DNA from: Thermodesulfobacteriota bacterium
Lineage (GTDB): Bacteria; Desulfobacterota; BSN033; UBA1163
Length of the DNA: 10,357 nt
Assembly (NCBI GenBank): GCA_030024065.1
Contig: JASEIE010000129.1
Coordinates: 1 to 10,357, forward strand
Direction of reading: 5' to 3'
This document shows, piece by piece, positions 1-7,096 of the stretch. A program made the translations under genes and the position numbers. The notes beneath the pieces are model-generated. The model saw only the letters and a list, made by a program, of their open reading frames with translations. It made no database searches and was not told the origin of the DNA. The stretch's first letter is position 1. The number at the start of each line of letters is the position of its first letter.

Positions 1-392
1 TGATTCAACAACCTTTTCGACAATTCTTCAGCGTTCGTACCCTCCTTCCCCGTCCGAAGGATTATTGCCAGCAGTTTCGATAGAGATATAGCTTCCGGAC
101 CATATTTGATCAGCATTTCTCTCGGCCTCTCTTCTTTTATCCATTCCTTAATGGGGCGGGTTGGTCTATTGACAGCCACGGCCTCCTTAACTTCTTTTCT
201 TATTTTTTTGCAATCTTCGTCTGTCTTTAAATTTAGCTGTGCTATTAACTCATTCGTCTTTTCGGTGGTTGATAGACCTCTCCTGATTAATCCCCTAAAG
301 AAAATCTTCCCCTTCTTGCTGCACATTGGATAGATTGCATTTGCAACAAGGAAATCAAAAACTTCCTTCTGAGGTAAAGTCGATTGGTTCAT
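1..392 (-). CDS. radC: RadC-family (UPF0758) protein with N-terminal extension, partial (C-terminus off the left edge)
   Basis: This is an open frame of 130 codons from an ATG at 392-390 to the window edge; it is too truncated for a complete call. Residues 80-130 match the N-terminal domain of RadC/UPF0758 proteins: IKEW..EERPRE, then a helix with [12 protein letters not shown], then AEELSKRLL. In ordinary RadC proteins (about 220-230 aa) this 'RPREKLL..GAEALSDAELLAILLRTG' block sits close to residue 1. Here it follows about 78 extra residues, charged and predicted mostly helical, that I do not recognise. The JAB/MPN metalloprotease-like C-terminal domain would lie outside the window. The start overlaps the hsdR stop as ATGA (392-389), so translation is probably coupled to hsdR. 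The biochemical role of RadC is unsettled, and members often occur in mobile or defence regions. Base composition looks more AT-rich than the genes on the right. Family assignment is confident; the function of the extension is unknown. Confidence 0.85.
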   Translation of the reverse strand, partial: MNQSTLPQKEVFDFLVANAIYPMCSKKGKIFFRGLIRRGLSTTEKTNELIAQLNLKTDEDCKKIRKEVKEAVAVNRPTRPIKEWIKEERPREMLIKYGPEAISLSKLLAIILRTGKEGTNAEELSKRLLN

Positions 393-2722
393 GCTGCAAA
401 AAGCCTCATTTTGGTCTCGTTGATAATATCCTTGGGTTCACCCAAACCCTTCAAAGCCTCAAGACCTCCTGCCTTGATAACATCAGGCGCATTGAATATG
501 AAGGGATTTTCCAGCTCTTCTGTACCGCCCTTTTCAAACTGCCTGGCAAGGGCTATCAATGCGCTACTCGTTTTTTGAGGGAGGCTATTAAACCAATTGC
601 TGTGTTTATATTTTAATGCAGAAACACGCTCAACACGGTTTTTGGGAGCAATTCCATATCCGATCTCTGCCAACACATCGTAAAGATCATAATCCTGGTA
701 TTTCAAAAGTTCCCGAAGTAATCGCAGACCTTGTCCGTCATCAGGTAACAGCCCAATAAGTGTTTTTCGTTTCTGTGGGTCAATCCAGAGGCTGCGAAAA
801 TCATCCAGTGTTTTTGCCTCCTCGATTAAGCGTTGAGCCAACGTCTGTTTGTATTCTTCCACGGTAACCATCCCCAATCGATCACCTACTTTTGTGACAA
901 TATAGGTGCCGGCAGGATTGATATGGACATCAAACCCTTCAACGCGAATTATTTTTTCCTTTCTCTCCTCTTCGGGTTCTCTTGTTTCACGGGTGGGCAA
1001 AGGACGGCTTCCAAAATCTTTCCCTAAAAGACGAGTAGCGTTTGTATAATCATAGACACGAAACATTAACTTGTTGGTAGGGAGATGAATTCTCGAACCT
1101 CTACCCATCATCTGCTGAAATGCAATAGGAGAACGAACATATTTGAAAAAGACGACATTACGAAGTATTGGAACATCAACCCCAGTCGTTATTAAATCAA
1201 CAGTGGATGCGATAAAATGGCTTCGTTCCGAACCGCGCAAATCAGCAATATATTGGCTTCCGCCGACAGAAGCAGTGCATTTGAAGGCATAATGGTCGAG
1301 GCGCGATTGGCCGTTTCGAGCACACCATTGGGCATAGAGATTGTTCATTTCGGCAGCAACAGCATCCGCATGGGTATCCCGGGTACAGAAGATAACGGTC
1401 TTCTGGTGTGGGCCACCGGTTTGAAGAAACATTTCGAAGAGATCCTGACACATTCCTTTTATTCTATCAGGTAACTGAATCATATCTTCAAAAGAAGGGG
1501 CTTCATAATGCTCGCGGGTCTCATCAGGCCTGATCGTCTGACCCGTTATCGCGTCTTTTGCCCCAAGGCGTCTAATGTCTTCTCGTGTAACTCCTACGCT
1601 ATCTAAACTTGCCTCTCGCCTGATAATCTCGCAGCCAGGAAGATACCCATCCTCAATCCCCTGGGCCATGTCGTACTCATAAACAGGCTCACCAAAATAT
1701 TTGAGATTATTGGCTGTAATTTCTTCATCCTCCCGACGCTCTTCTGGCCTTCCTCCTTCAAAGAATCGCGGGGTTGCAGTGAGCCCTATTTGAATAGCTT
1801 CTGGGTTCTGGCGAAGCACAATACTCCATTTCCCCCACGCGCTTCTGTGGCATTCATCAATAATGATATGGCTGAAATAATTTTGGGGATAATTCTCGAG
1901 GAAAAACTTGGCATCTTCAGTTTCTCCTGCCACATTGAGTGTTTGGTAGGTTGCAATCAAGATACGGGCGTTCTTCTGAGGGTTTGCCGTGGTAACCTCG
2001 GCGGCGTCAGCCCCAAAAACATTCTGGAAAGCCCCGAGTCCCTGGGCACGCAGCTCATCCCGGTCACAAACGAACAGAGCACGGCGCAACTGTCCGGCAT
2101 CTGCAATCTTCTTCAAAATATGAACTGCAATAAAAGTCTTTCCTGAGCCTGTGGCTAGGTAGAGAAGAAGTCGTTTTTGACCTGCGGCTATTCTCTCAAG
2201 CAACGCACGGATTGCAGCATCTTGATAATAGCGCCTGCTCGCCTCTCCTCCAGGATACGGAACAAGAAGCGGCCTCGCGCTATTGCTTTCTAACGAAAAT
2301 CCAACACCTTGCTCATAACGCTTATGAAGTATCTCAGGCGTCGGGAATTCTGGGAGAGGATTTGGTCCGGTAGTTTGGCCGGTAAAATGATCGTACTCTA
2401 CAAAGAGGTTTCCATTGGATGAATAGACAAAGGGGACATGGCTCAAACGGGCATATTTCTTAGCCTGTTCAAGACCTTTATCGGGAGGCTCATCGCTCCT
2501 TTTGGCTTCGATCAGGGCAATAGCAACGGGCTGAGTGCTGATGTTGACTCTCACTCTTAAAAGATAATCTGTCCTGCCTCGTTCTCTTCGTCTTGGTTTA
2601 CCATCTATAATGTCAATCCCACGCTCTGTCTCCTCACGGCGAATAAGGTCCTCTGTCCAGCCTTGCTGATGAAGAACAGGGTCAATTAATTTTGCTTTGG
2701 TATCTGCCTCACTCAAGGACAT
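389..2722 (-). CDS. hsdR: Type I restriction enzyme R subunit (EcoEI-type HsdR): PD-ExK nuclease plus SF2 translocase
   Basis: Numbering is from the ATG at 2734 (781 aa). The N-terminal HsdR nuclease domain shows D56 (GRTDYLL) and E76-x-K78 (IEAKR), a PD-(D/E)xK site. The SF2 motor follows: Walker A ATGSGKT at 194-200, motif II DECH at 293-296, motif III LTATPR at 318-323, and motif [11 protein letters not shown] at 541-549. A C-terminal EcoEI_R_C-like region follows. Length fits the EcoEI class. In a complete type I system this subunit translocates DNA and cuts it at a distance, using HsdM and HsdS. I place the start at the second ATG (2722) because a GAGG lies 6 nt upstream and family members usually begin M-x-LSEAD; 2734 remains possible. 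It is the first gene of its unit: upstream is the radical SAM gene and a hairpin element, and no hsdM or hsdS is visible. The stop overlaps the RadC-like start. No frameshift or missing motif is seen. Confidence 0.95.
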   Translation of the reverse strand: MSLSEADTKAKLIDPVLHQQGWTEDLIRREETERGIDIIDGKPRRRERGRTDYLLRVRVNISTQPVAIALIEAKRSDEPPDKGLEQAKKYARLSHVPFVYSSNGNLFVEYDHFTGQTTGPNPLPEFPTPEILHKRYEQGVGFSLESNSARPLLVPYPGGEASRRYYQDAAIRALLERIAAGQKRLLLYLATGSGKTFIAVHILKKIADAGQLRRALFVCDRDELRAQGLGAFQNVFGADAAEVTTANPQKNARILIATYQTLNVAGETEDAKFFLENYPQNYFSHIIIDECHRSAWGKWSIVLRQNPEAIQIGLTATPRFFEGGRPEERREDEEITANNLKYFGEPVYEYDMAQGIEDGYLPGCEIIRREASLDSVGVTREDIRRLGAKDAITGQTIRPDETREHYEAPSFEDMIQLPDRIKGMCQDLFEMFLQTGGPHQKTVIFCTRDTHADAVAAEMNNLYAQWCARNGQSRLDHYAFKCTASVGGSQYIADLRGSERSHFIASTVDLITTGVDVPILRNVVFFKYVRSPIAFQQMMGRGSRIHLPTNKLMFRVYDYTNATRLLGKDFGSRPLPTRETREPEEERKEKIIRVEGFDVHINPAGTYIVTKVGDRLGMVTVEEYKQTLAQRLIEEAKTLDDFRSLWIDPQKRKTLIGLLPDDGQGLRLLRELLKYQDYDLYDVLAEIGYGIAPKNRVERVSALKYKHSNWFNSLPQKTSSALIALARQFEKGGTEELENPFIFNAPDVIKAGGLEALKGLGEPKDIINETKMRLFAA

Positions 2723-2728
2723 ATTAAG

Positions 2729-2732
2729 CCTC
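2729..2732 (-). promoter_or_regulatory. Ribosome binding site deciding the hsdR start
   Basis: GAGG on the minus strand sits 6 nt ahead of the ATG at 2722-2720. The upstream in-frame ATG at 2734-2732 has only a poorly spaced G-rich stretch (TTAGGGC directly before it). This favours initiation at 2722, giving a protein that begins MSLSEADTK. Confidence 0.5.
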
Positions 2733-2756
2733 ATGCCCTAAGATAATTCGTTACAC

Positions 2757-2801
2757 TTCACCTTCACCCTCACCCACACCCTCTCCCGTCAAGGGAGAGG
2801 G
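2757..2801. repeat. REP-like intergenic element: pyrimidine-rich TCACC-type run plus perfect 9-bp hairpin
   Basis: A run of degenerate six-base units (ttcacc, ttcacc, ctcacc, cacacc) leads into a perfect inverted repeat: CCCTCTCCC (2779-2787), loop gtcaa, GGGAGAGGG (2793-2801). This 'CTCACCC...CCCTCTCCC...GGGAGAGGG' architecture is a common dispersed intergenic element in many proteobacterial genomes (recalled, not searched). It lies between the radical SAM stop and the hsdR start. No T-tract follows the stem on the minus strand, so it is not a canonical intrinsic terminator, though it could attenuate read-through or stabilise the mRNA end. It also separates the envelope block from the restriction unit. 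Confidence 0.65.
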
Positions 2802-2815
2802 AATGTTGTGTAATG

Positions 2816-3946
2816 TTAAAGTAGGTGCAAATTCCCAATTCTTACCCTCTGAAGCCCCTCTTCTTCGGCTACCTCCTTGCATCGTAATGCCAAACCCCTC
2901 GGGGTTGTGGGGAGATCTTTAAAGAAGAACTGGGGATAAAAGGCTAACAGAGAATAAGGGATCTCCGGATGAAGAGAGGCAATCCATTTTGAGATTCCCC
3001 GAACCTCTTCTTCATCGATATAACCGGGTATGAGAAGAGTGCTGGCGATCAAAAGCGGTGACTCCGGTCTCTTTTTAATCCATTGAGCTACCCACTCAAA
3101 ATTCTCCTTTGTCCTTTCATTGGAGACACCACAGAGAGCAGTATGAAGAGAATCATTCCAGGCCTTAATATCAAATTTGATACATCCCCCTGAGGTCAAA
3201 GACAGATCCACAATCTCTTTTAAGAGGTCGGGGTTCATCGATCCATTGGTCTCCCAACAGATCCGCAAGATCCTTCCATGGGCTTTTTCCAATGCCCTTT
3301 TGGAGACTTCGATGGAATGAGGAAGTTGAGGAGTGGGATCCCCACCAAAGTAACAGATGCAACTCGTTCGTTCATCGACGGCATGGGCCAGCTCTTCCGG
3401 GCTGACCCTCTTTCTATCCCAAACCCTTTCTCGATGCGTCCAGTTTTGACAGAATAGGCAGTCAAAAGAACATCCGTGATAAAAAACGGCAAGGTTTTTA
3501 AACCCAAATTCTGGGCCAGCGGTATACGCATACCGGGGATATCCGACACCTGTTCCGCCCGGACAGACCCAATCTGCCACACAATTGGTGGGTAACCCAT
3601 CGTAATACCAACTCACATTTCCCTCTCTTGCCGAAACCCCTTGAAGAACTCCTTCGGTTTGAGACCTCAAACCGCAATAGCCCCAACCCCCCTCTGGGAT
3701 TCGACACCTGTTGACACAGATCTGACAAGGAAGTCCAGTGGCATCTTGGGGAGGAGTGTCGACCAACAGAAAAGGTCTTCGTGAGAGATGATGTGCTTTT
3801 TCAGCATAAAGGTTGGTGGCCTTCTCCCCCGATCGAAAACAATCCAGACAGACGGGAAGGGTTTGTGAAAGGGGCTCCACCGTTCTTCCACAGATAGAAC
3901 ACTCTTTTCCTTTCTGTGCTACAACTTTTTTAAGAACCAACCTCAC
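2816..3946 (-). CDS. Radical SAM protein, AmrS / PFL-activating-enzyme-like, with N-terminal zinc-finger-like extension
   Basis: The protein is 376 aa. The radical SAM cluster motif CxxxCxxC is GCSFDCLFCQNW (C159, C163, C166), followed by a GGDPT turn at 201-205 in the place of the usual GGE SAM-binding motif. Ahead of it are two extra cysteine groups: C16-x2-C19 and C33-x2-C36, which look like a small zinc ribbon, and C74-x2-C77-x3-C81-x9-C91, the 'CQxCxxxCxIxEGxxGxCGxR' signature of AmrS-type proteins. C122 and C128 add to a very Cys-rich N-terminal half. AmrS-type proteins belong with AMMECR1 and Memo partners, whose joint reaction is not established; neither partner is in the window. The start is GTG at 3946, overlapping the stop of the EF-like gene as GTGA. 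A TTG two codons later has a better-spaced GGAG (5 nt) and is an alternative start. Substrate unknown; the family-level call is firm. Confidence 0.88.
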   Translation of the reverse strand: MRLVLKKVVAQKGKECSICGRTVEPLSQTLPVCLDCFRSGEKATNLYAEKAHHLSRRPFLLVDTPPQDATGLPCQICVNRCRIPEGGWGYCGLRSQTEGVLQGVSAREGNVSWYYDGLPTNCVADWVCPGGTGVGYPRYAYTAGPEFGFKNLAVFYHGCSFDCLFCQNWTHRERVWDRKRVSPEELAHAVDERTSCICYFGGDPTPQLPHSIEVSKRALEKAHGRILRICWETNGSMNPDLLKEIVDLSLTSGGCIKFDIKAWNDSLHTALCGVSNERTKENFEWVAQWIKKRPESPLLIASTLLIPGYIDEEEVRGISKWIASLHPEIPYSLLAFYPQFFFKDLPTTPRGLALRCKEVAEEEGLQRVRIGNLHLL

Positions 3947-4200
3947 TCCACGACCTTATAGACGATGTCGTGTTCCCTCACCTTATCCTTCACCTTCACT
4001 CCGATGTCTGCACCCGGACCTGCCTCCTGAACATTCTTATTCTCGATCTGTATCGAATCGATGGTCTGGGTAATATCGGTCGTATGGCCAACAATGTGAA
4101 CCGTGTCGCCCGCCTTCAAAAACCCCTCTGAGAGTTGGATGGCCGCCACGCCGATCTTTCCAAAATATTTGATCACCTGACCCACCTTCTTCTCTTCCAT
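3943..4200 (-). CDS. Small translation elongation factor-like protein (EF-Tu domain 2-like beta-barrel)
   Basis: The protein is 85 aa and consists only of a domain resembling EF-Tu domain 2. It has VGQVIKYFGKIGVAAIQL (first strands), LKAGDTVHIVGHTTD (30-42, the L..GD.I.I.G turn typical of the barrel), then SIQIENKNV and a final strand with IGVKVKDKVREHDIVYKV. There is no GTPase domain, so it cannot act as an elongation factor by itself. Short free-standing proteins of this kind are annotated 'translation elongation factor-like' and have no settled role. The start is strongly supported by GGAGG 6 nt upstream (AAAGGAGGAAGAAG then ATG). It is 22 bases downstream of the glycosyltransferase gene, and its TGA overlaps the radical SAM GTG, so the two are probably translated together. 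Confidence 0.85.
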   Translation of the reverse strand: MEEKKVGQVIKYFGKIGVAAIQLSEGFLKAGDTVHIVGHTTDITQTIDSIQIENKNVQEAGPGADIGVKVKDKVREHDIVYKVVE

Positions 4201-4222
4201 CTTCTTCCTCCTTTCTCAAGAT

Positions 4223-5263
4223 TTAAACCTCCATTCCCATACTCCTCAACTCTTTCAGAACTTCACTCAATCCAATCTCATTCAAGCATTCAAAACCTTT
4301 GCATAAGAAGAATCTCTCTTCCGAACAGGGTGAACAAGGAACCTCTCTGCGCACGACCACTACCCTCTCCCCCCTCGGAGACCAGACCCTGTGGTCAGTC
4401 GGCCCAAAGATAGCCATCGTCGGCAAACCCAATGCGGCAGCCATGTGAGAGATGCCCGAATCGTTTCCGATGAAAAGCCGACATCCCTCCATCACCGAGG
4501 CGAGTTGAAGAAGGGAAAACCCTTTTGCCAGAAGAGGGGATGGCCCTTCCCTCTCTTCAAGGGCCTTTTGAACTTCCGGCCCCTCGGCCGGGCCGAGGAT
4601 GATGAGACACTTTCCGCCGAGACGGGTTTGAAGATAATGAAAAAGGCTTAAAAACTGTTTCAAGGGCCAGACCTTCTTCTTGCTCCCGCTTCCCGGGTGG
4701 AGAACGATCGTTTTCGACCTCTCTTCCGATGCGATCCCTCTCTTATTCCAGAAGTCTCTTCCCCACTCTCGGTCCTCTTCCCTCAGGTAAAGTCTGGGAT
4801 TCGATTCTAAAACAGGAATCCCGCATCGAGTTAACTGGTTGAGAAGATGGTCGGACAGATGGACCCCTTCATCCCACTTCGGGAATGGATTGATATGCAG
4901 GATTTCACCTTGACTCACCCTTTTTAAATTTCCGATAAGGGTTCCTTCTCCATCCTTCCCGAAAACAACGATGAGGTCGAAGGCGCTGAAGAAATGAGCG
5001 AGGGTCCGTTCCAGCGGCCCCTGGCGAACGAAGAAGGTGGCCATTCCTTTTTGATCGATAGAGCAAATCTCCTCGGCATAGAAGCGCTGCTCCACCAGAT
5101 GGAGAATCCTCGGATAGCCCATGATCACCGATCTCGCTGCAGGGAAAGTCTTCCGAAGGGTTGCCAGCACAGGCAACGCCAGGATGAAATCGCCAAGGGC
5201 GCCCTGGTGGATCACCAGCATTGATTGCACTTCAGGGATTCTCTCTTTCATCGAAAGAAGCAT
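4223..5263 (-). CDS. Glycosyltransferase family 9 protein (ADP-heptose:LPS heptosyltransferase-like)
   Basis: The protein is 346 aa, the usual size for GT9. It has the GT-B layout: an N-terminal acceptor-side motif HQGALGDFILALPVL (19-33), then the nucleotide-sugar half with HPGSGSKKKVWP (189-200), GNDSGISHMAAALG (266-279) and IFGPTDHRVW (285-294). These are hallmark GT9 motifs; family members transfer heptose or related sugars onto the lipid A-inner core at the cytoplasmic face of the inner membrane. A C-terminal cysteine group (C310, C313, C321, C326) is shared with many GT9 proteins and may bind metal. No signal peptide or membrane segment is seen, consistent with a peripheral membrane enzyme. 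The start at 5263 has GGAAGG 5 nt upstream; M5 and M15 are alternatives, and M15 would begin just before the first strand. It follows the TPR gene after 15 bases. Which core position or sugar it serves cannot be told. Confidence 0.93.
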   Translation of the reverse strand: MLLSMKERIPEVQSMLVIHQGALGDFILALPVLATLRKTFPAARSVIMGYPRILHLVEQRFYAEEICSIDQKGMATFFVRQGPLERTLAHFFSAFDLIVVFGKDGEGTLIGNLKRVSQGEILHINPFPKWDEGVHLSDHLLNQLTRCGIPVLESNPRLYLREEDREWGRDFWNKRGIASEERSKTIVLHPGSGSKKKVWPLKQFLSLFHYLQTRLGGKCLIILGPAEGPEVQKALEEREGPSPLLAKGFSLLQLASVMEGCRLFIGNDSGISHMAAALGLPTMAIFGPTDHRVWSPRGERVVVVRREVPCSPCSEERFFLCKGFECLNEIGLSEVLKELRSMGMEV

Positions 5264-5278
5264 CCTTCCCTTCCGTCC

Positions 5279-6313
5279 TCAGCAAGAGACTCTCTCGAGA
5301 CGCCTCCGAACATGTTCATCCTCCGGTGTGATTTTAAGGATTCTCTTATATTCTCTTCTAGCGTCCTTCCATCTTTTCTGATCCTCATAGAGGACGCCCA
5401 GATTGATCCTAGCAAAAAGGTAGTTGGGATTGATGCGTAGCGCCTTTTTCAACTCGGAGATGGCCCCGCCATACCGTTTCTGATCACTGTAGAGGAGGGC
5501 CAGATTATAATGGAGGTCTGCATACCGGGGATTTAACCGAACGGCCTTCTTCATATACCGCAGCGCCTCCCGTATCCGGCGCATCAAACCATAGATATAA
5601 CTGAGTTGGGCATATCCCATTCCATAACAGGGATCGATTTTCAAAGCCTTCTCATATTCGCCAATGGCCTCCTGATAATTGCCCTTATGGTAGTAGACCA
5701 TTCCGAGGTTTGAATGAAATGAGAATTCATCCGGCTTCAGTTTGGCCGCCTTCTTCAGTTCCCGGACGGCCTGAATCGATTTTCCCTCTCTGGCAAGGTA
5801 AAGACCGATGAAGTTGTGGAATTGAGCGTCATGATGATGGAGATGAATCTTTCTAAAGGCATTCTTTGTCTTCTCATTGATCAAAACCTTCCCCTTCTTC
5901 CAGACTCCTTTCTTTCTGTAATAATTTCGACAGGCCGGGTTGCTCCGGATGGCCTGATGAATTCGTTGGGTTGCCTCTTTTTCCCTCCCCATTTGGAGAT
6001 AGAAAAGTCCCAATAGGTGTTGGATAAAACTATCCTTCGGGTTCCTCCTTGCCTCGGAAAGGAATATCTTTTCAGCCTCTCTCCATTTCTTCGTCTCCAT
6101 ATAGAGGATGCCCAGATTGAGAATGGCCTCTCGGTACCCGTGGTTGAGCCGGAGGGCTTCGAGAAAGTGTCTCTCCGCACCCTCATTCTCCTCCGTCACG
6201 ATCAGGAGCAAACCCATCTGGTTATGAAGGTCTGCATAGTCAGGATGGGCTTGAATCTCTTTCTCGACCTCTCCCAAAATCCGCTTATAGTTCGGAATCT
6301 GTTCTATTTTCAT
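5279..6313 (-). CDS. Tetratricopeptide repeat protein (about eight TPRs)
   Basis: The protein is 344 aa and built almost entirely of 34-residue TPR units. I place them at about 26-59, 60-93, 94-127, 163-195, 196-229, 230-263, 264-297 and 298-331, with the usual W/L-G-Y-A-P pattern (for example SNLGMVYYHKGNYQEAIGEY and the final IDP/INP/LNP turns). Residues 128-162 (YYRKKGVWKKGK..HLHHH) break the array as a basic, His-containing linker between a three-repeat and a five-repeat block. There is no signal peptide or membrane helix, so it is probably a cytoplasmic scaffold for protein contacts. It starts 29 bases inside the BON-like gene and ends 15 bases before the glycosyltransferase, which suggests co-translation and a shared envelope context. 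Partner unknown. Confidence 0.9.
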   Translation of the reverse strand: MKIEQIPNYKRILGEVEKEIQAHPDYADLHNQMGLLLIVTEENEGAERHFLEALRLNHGYREAILNLGILYMETKKWREAEKIFLSEARRNPKDSFIQHLLGLFYLQMGREKEATQRIHQAIRSNPACRNYYRKKGVWKKGKVLINEKTKNAFRKIHLHHHDAQFHNFIGLYLAREGKSIQAVRELKKAAKLKPDEFSFHSNLGMVYYHKGNYQEAIGEYEKALKIDPCYGMGYAQLSYIYGLMRRIREALRYMKKAVRLNPRYADLHYNLALLYSDQKRYGGAISELKKALRINPNYLFARINLGVLYEDQKRWKDARREYKRILKITPEDEHVRRRLERVSC

Positions 6314-6626
6314 CCTTCTCTTCCTTTTTCTTCAATTCGACTGGAATCCACTTTCCTTTTTCCTTCCTCCAATTGATGAACTGGAAGACGACATCGGAAA
6401 CCCCGGGGATGCTTCTGATCTTCTTCTCAAATGAGAAGAGGGTCTTGGCCGTATATCCCCTGACCTCCTCTTCGTCCCCATCGGCATAGATGCGGGAAAG
6501 TTTATAAAATCCCCGCAGATAAACCACTCCCCTCACCGTTCCGAAATCGATCTTTGTATAATCGATGTTGGTGCGGATCAGCATTCTTCGAACTTCAGAC
6601 TGGATGACGAAATCGTCTTTGATCAT
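6285..6626 (-). CDS. BON-like domain small protein
   Basis: The protein is 113 aa. Its N-terminal two thirds follow the BON pattern: an initial helix DDFVIQSEVRRML, a strand pair around VRGVVYLRGF (32-41; the V.G.V.L.G turn), a second helix with TLFSFEKKIRSIPGVSDV (62-79), and a closing strand VVFQF. The tail is strongly charged (WRKEKGKWIPVELKKKEEKDE). No export signal is visible, although BON domains are usually periplasmic or membrane-associated, so this one is cytoplasmic unless exported in another way. An insertion of acidic residues (YADGDEEEV) lengthens the mid-domain loop. The ATG has AAGGGA just upstream. The last 29 bases overlap the TPR gene in another frame, suggesting a functional pair. 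BON assignment is by pattern only and moderately sure. Confidence 0.72.
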   Translation of the reverse strand: MIKDDFVIQSEVRRMLIRTNIDYTKIDFGTVRGVVYLRGFYKLSRIYADGDEEEVRGYTAKTLFSFEKKIRSIPGVSDVVFQFINWRKEKGKWIPVELKKKEEKDENRTDSEL

Positions 6627-6655
6627 CTTCCCTTCTCGTTTCTGAAGTTTCGCCC

Positions 6656-6706
6656 GTAAACCCCGTTAGAAATTCCAGCGGGGCATTATTTCTAACGGGG
6701 TAAACC
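6656..6706. repeat. 14-bp perfect inverted repeat flanked by GTAAACC direct repeats (palindromic/MITE-like element)
   Basis: Left arm ACCCCGTTAGAAAT (6660-6673) and right arm ATTTCTAACGGGGT (6688-6701) pair perfectly, with a 14-nt loop containing CAGCGGGGC. The seven bases GTAAACC occur at both ends (6656-6662 and 6700-6706), so TAAA flanks the core like a short target duplication. It lies between the receiver stop and the BON-like start, directly after the receiver TGA. No T-run follows the stem in either direction, so it is not a typical intrinsic terminator. It could modulate expression between the two genes or be a dispersed repeat copy. Confidence 0.75.
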
Positions 6707-7096
6707 TCAGGGATCGGAACTCTTTATCTCCAGTGCCCTCTTGATTGCGTCTAACAGCTCCTCAGGGTCATAGGGTTTTTTAATAAAATACCTGGCTCCC
6801 AGCTCCCTTGCCCTTTCTTCCGCACCCACCTCATGGCTTCCTGTTAAAAAGATAATGGGAATCCGGTTCGTTCGGCCCGTCTCTTTCAGTTTCTCTGCCA
6901 CACTGAATCCATCTCCTGCGGGCATTCGGATATCGAGGATGATAAGATGAGGCCTCTCCTTGTGGGCCATAAATACACCCTGGGCGCCGTCAAAGGCCAC
7001 CACGGTGTTGTACCCCTTCGACTGAAGCCGGATGGTCAACGCCTTGACGATGTCCCTCTCGTCATCAACGATGAGGATCTTCTTTTTCCGACCCAT
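6707..7096 (-). CDS. Stand-alone CheY-like response regulator receiver domain
   Basis: The protein is 129 aa and is a single receiver (REC) domain. Key residues from the ATG at 7096: acidic pair D11-D12 in ILIVDDE, phospho-acceptor D55 in LIILDIRMP, switch T85 in IIFLTG, and K107 in FIKKPYDPEELL. All catalytic positions are present, so it should be phosphorylatable by a histidine kinase, but none is encoded here. There is no output domain. The open frame extends upstream to 7201, but those residues are the shadow of the peptidase gene; the ATG at 7096 directly precedes the first strand and has AGGGGG upstream (with an in-frame GTG one codon earlier). The gene overlaps the end of the M23 gene by 32 bases, implying coupled expression. 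Output is presumably by protein contact, target unknown. Confidence 0.92.
   Translation of the reverse strand: MGRKKKILIVDDERDIVKALTIRLQSKGYNTVVAFDGAQGVFMAHKERPHLIILDIRMPAGDGFSVAEKLKETGRTNRIPIIFLTGSHEVGAEERARELGARYFIKKPYDPEELLDAIKRALEIKSSDP

Noticed and set aside
1790..2146. Plus-strand 118-codon open frame inside hsdR
   Set aside because: It covers the antisense of the Walker A to DECH motor region, which is clearly coding on the minus strand.
2787..2792. TTGACG on the minus strand as a -35 element for hsdR
   Set aside because: It lies in the loop of the hairpin, and no acceptable -10 hexamer occurs 16-18 bases downstream (the region is GTG/GAGG-rich).
2779..2801. Intrinsic terminator after the radical SAM gene
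   Set aside because: The stem is strong, but the bases after it on the minus strand are TGTGGGTGAGG with no U-tract; I list it as a repeat instead.
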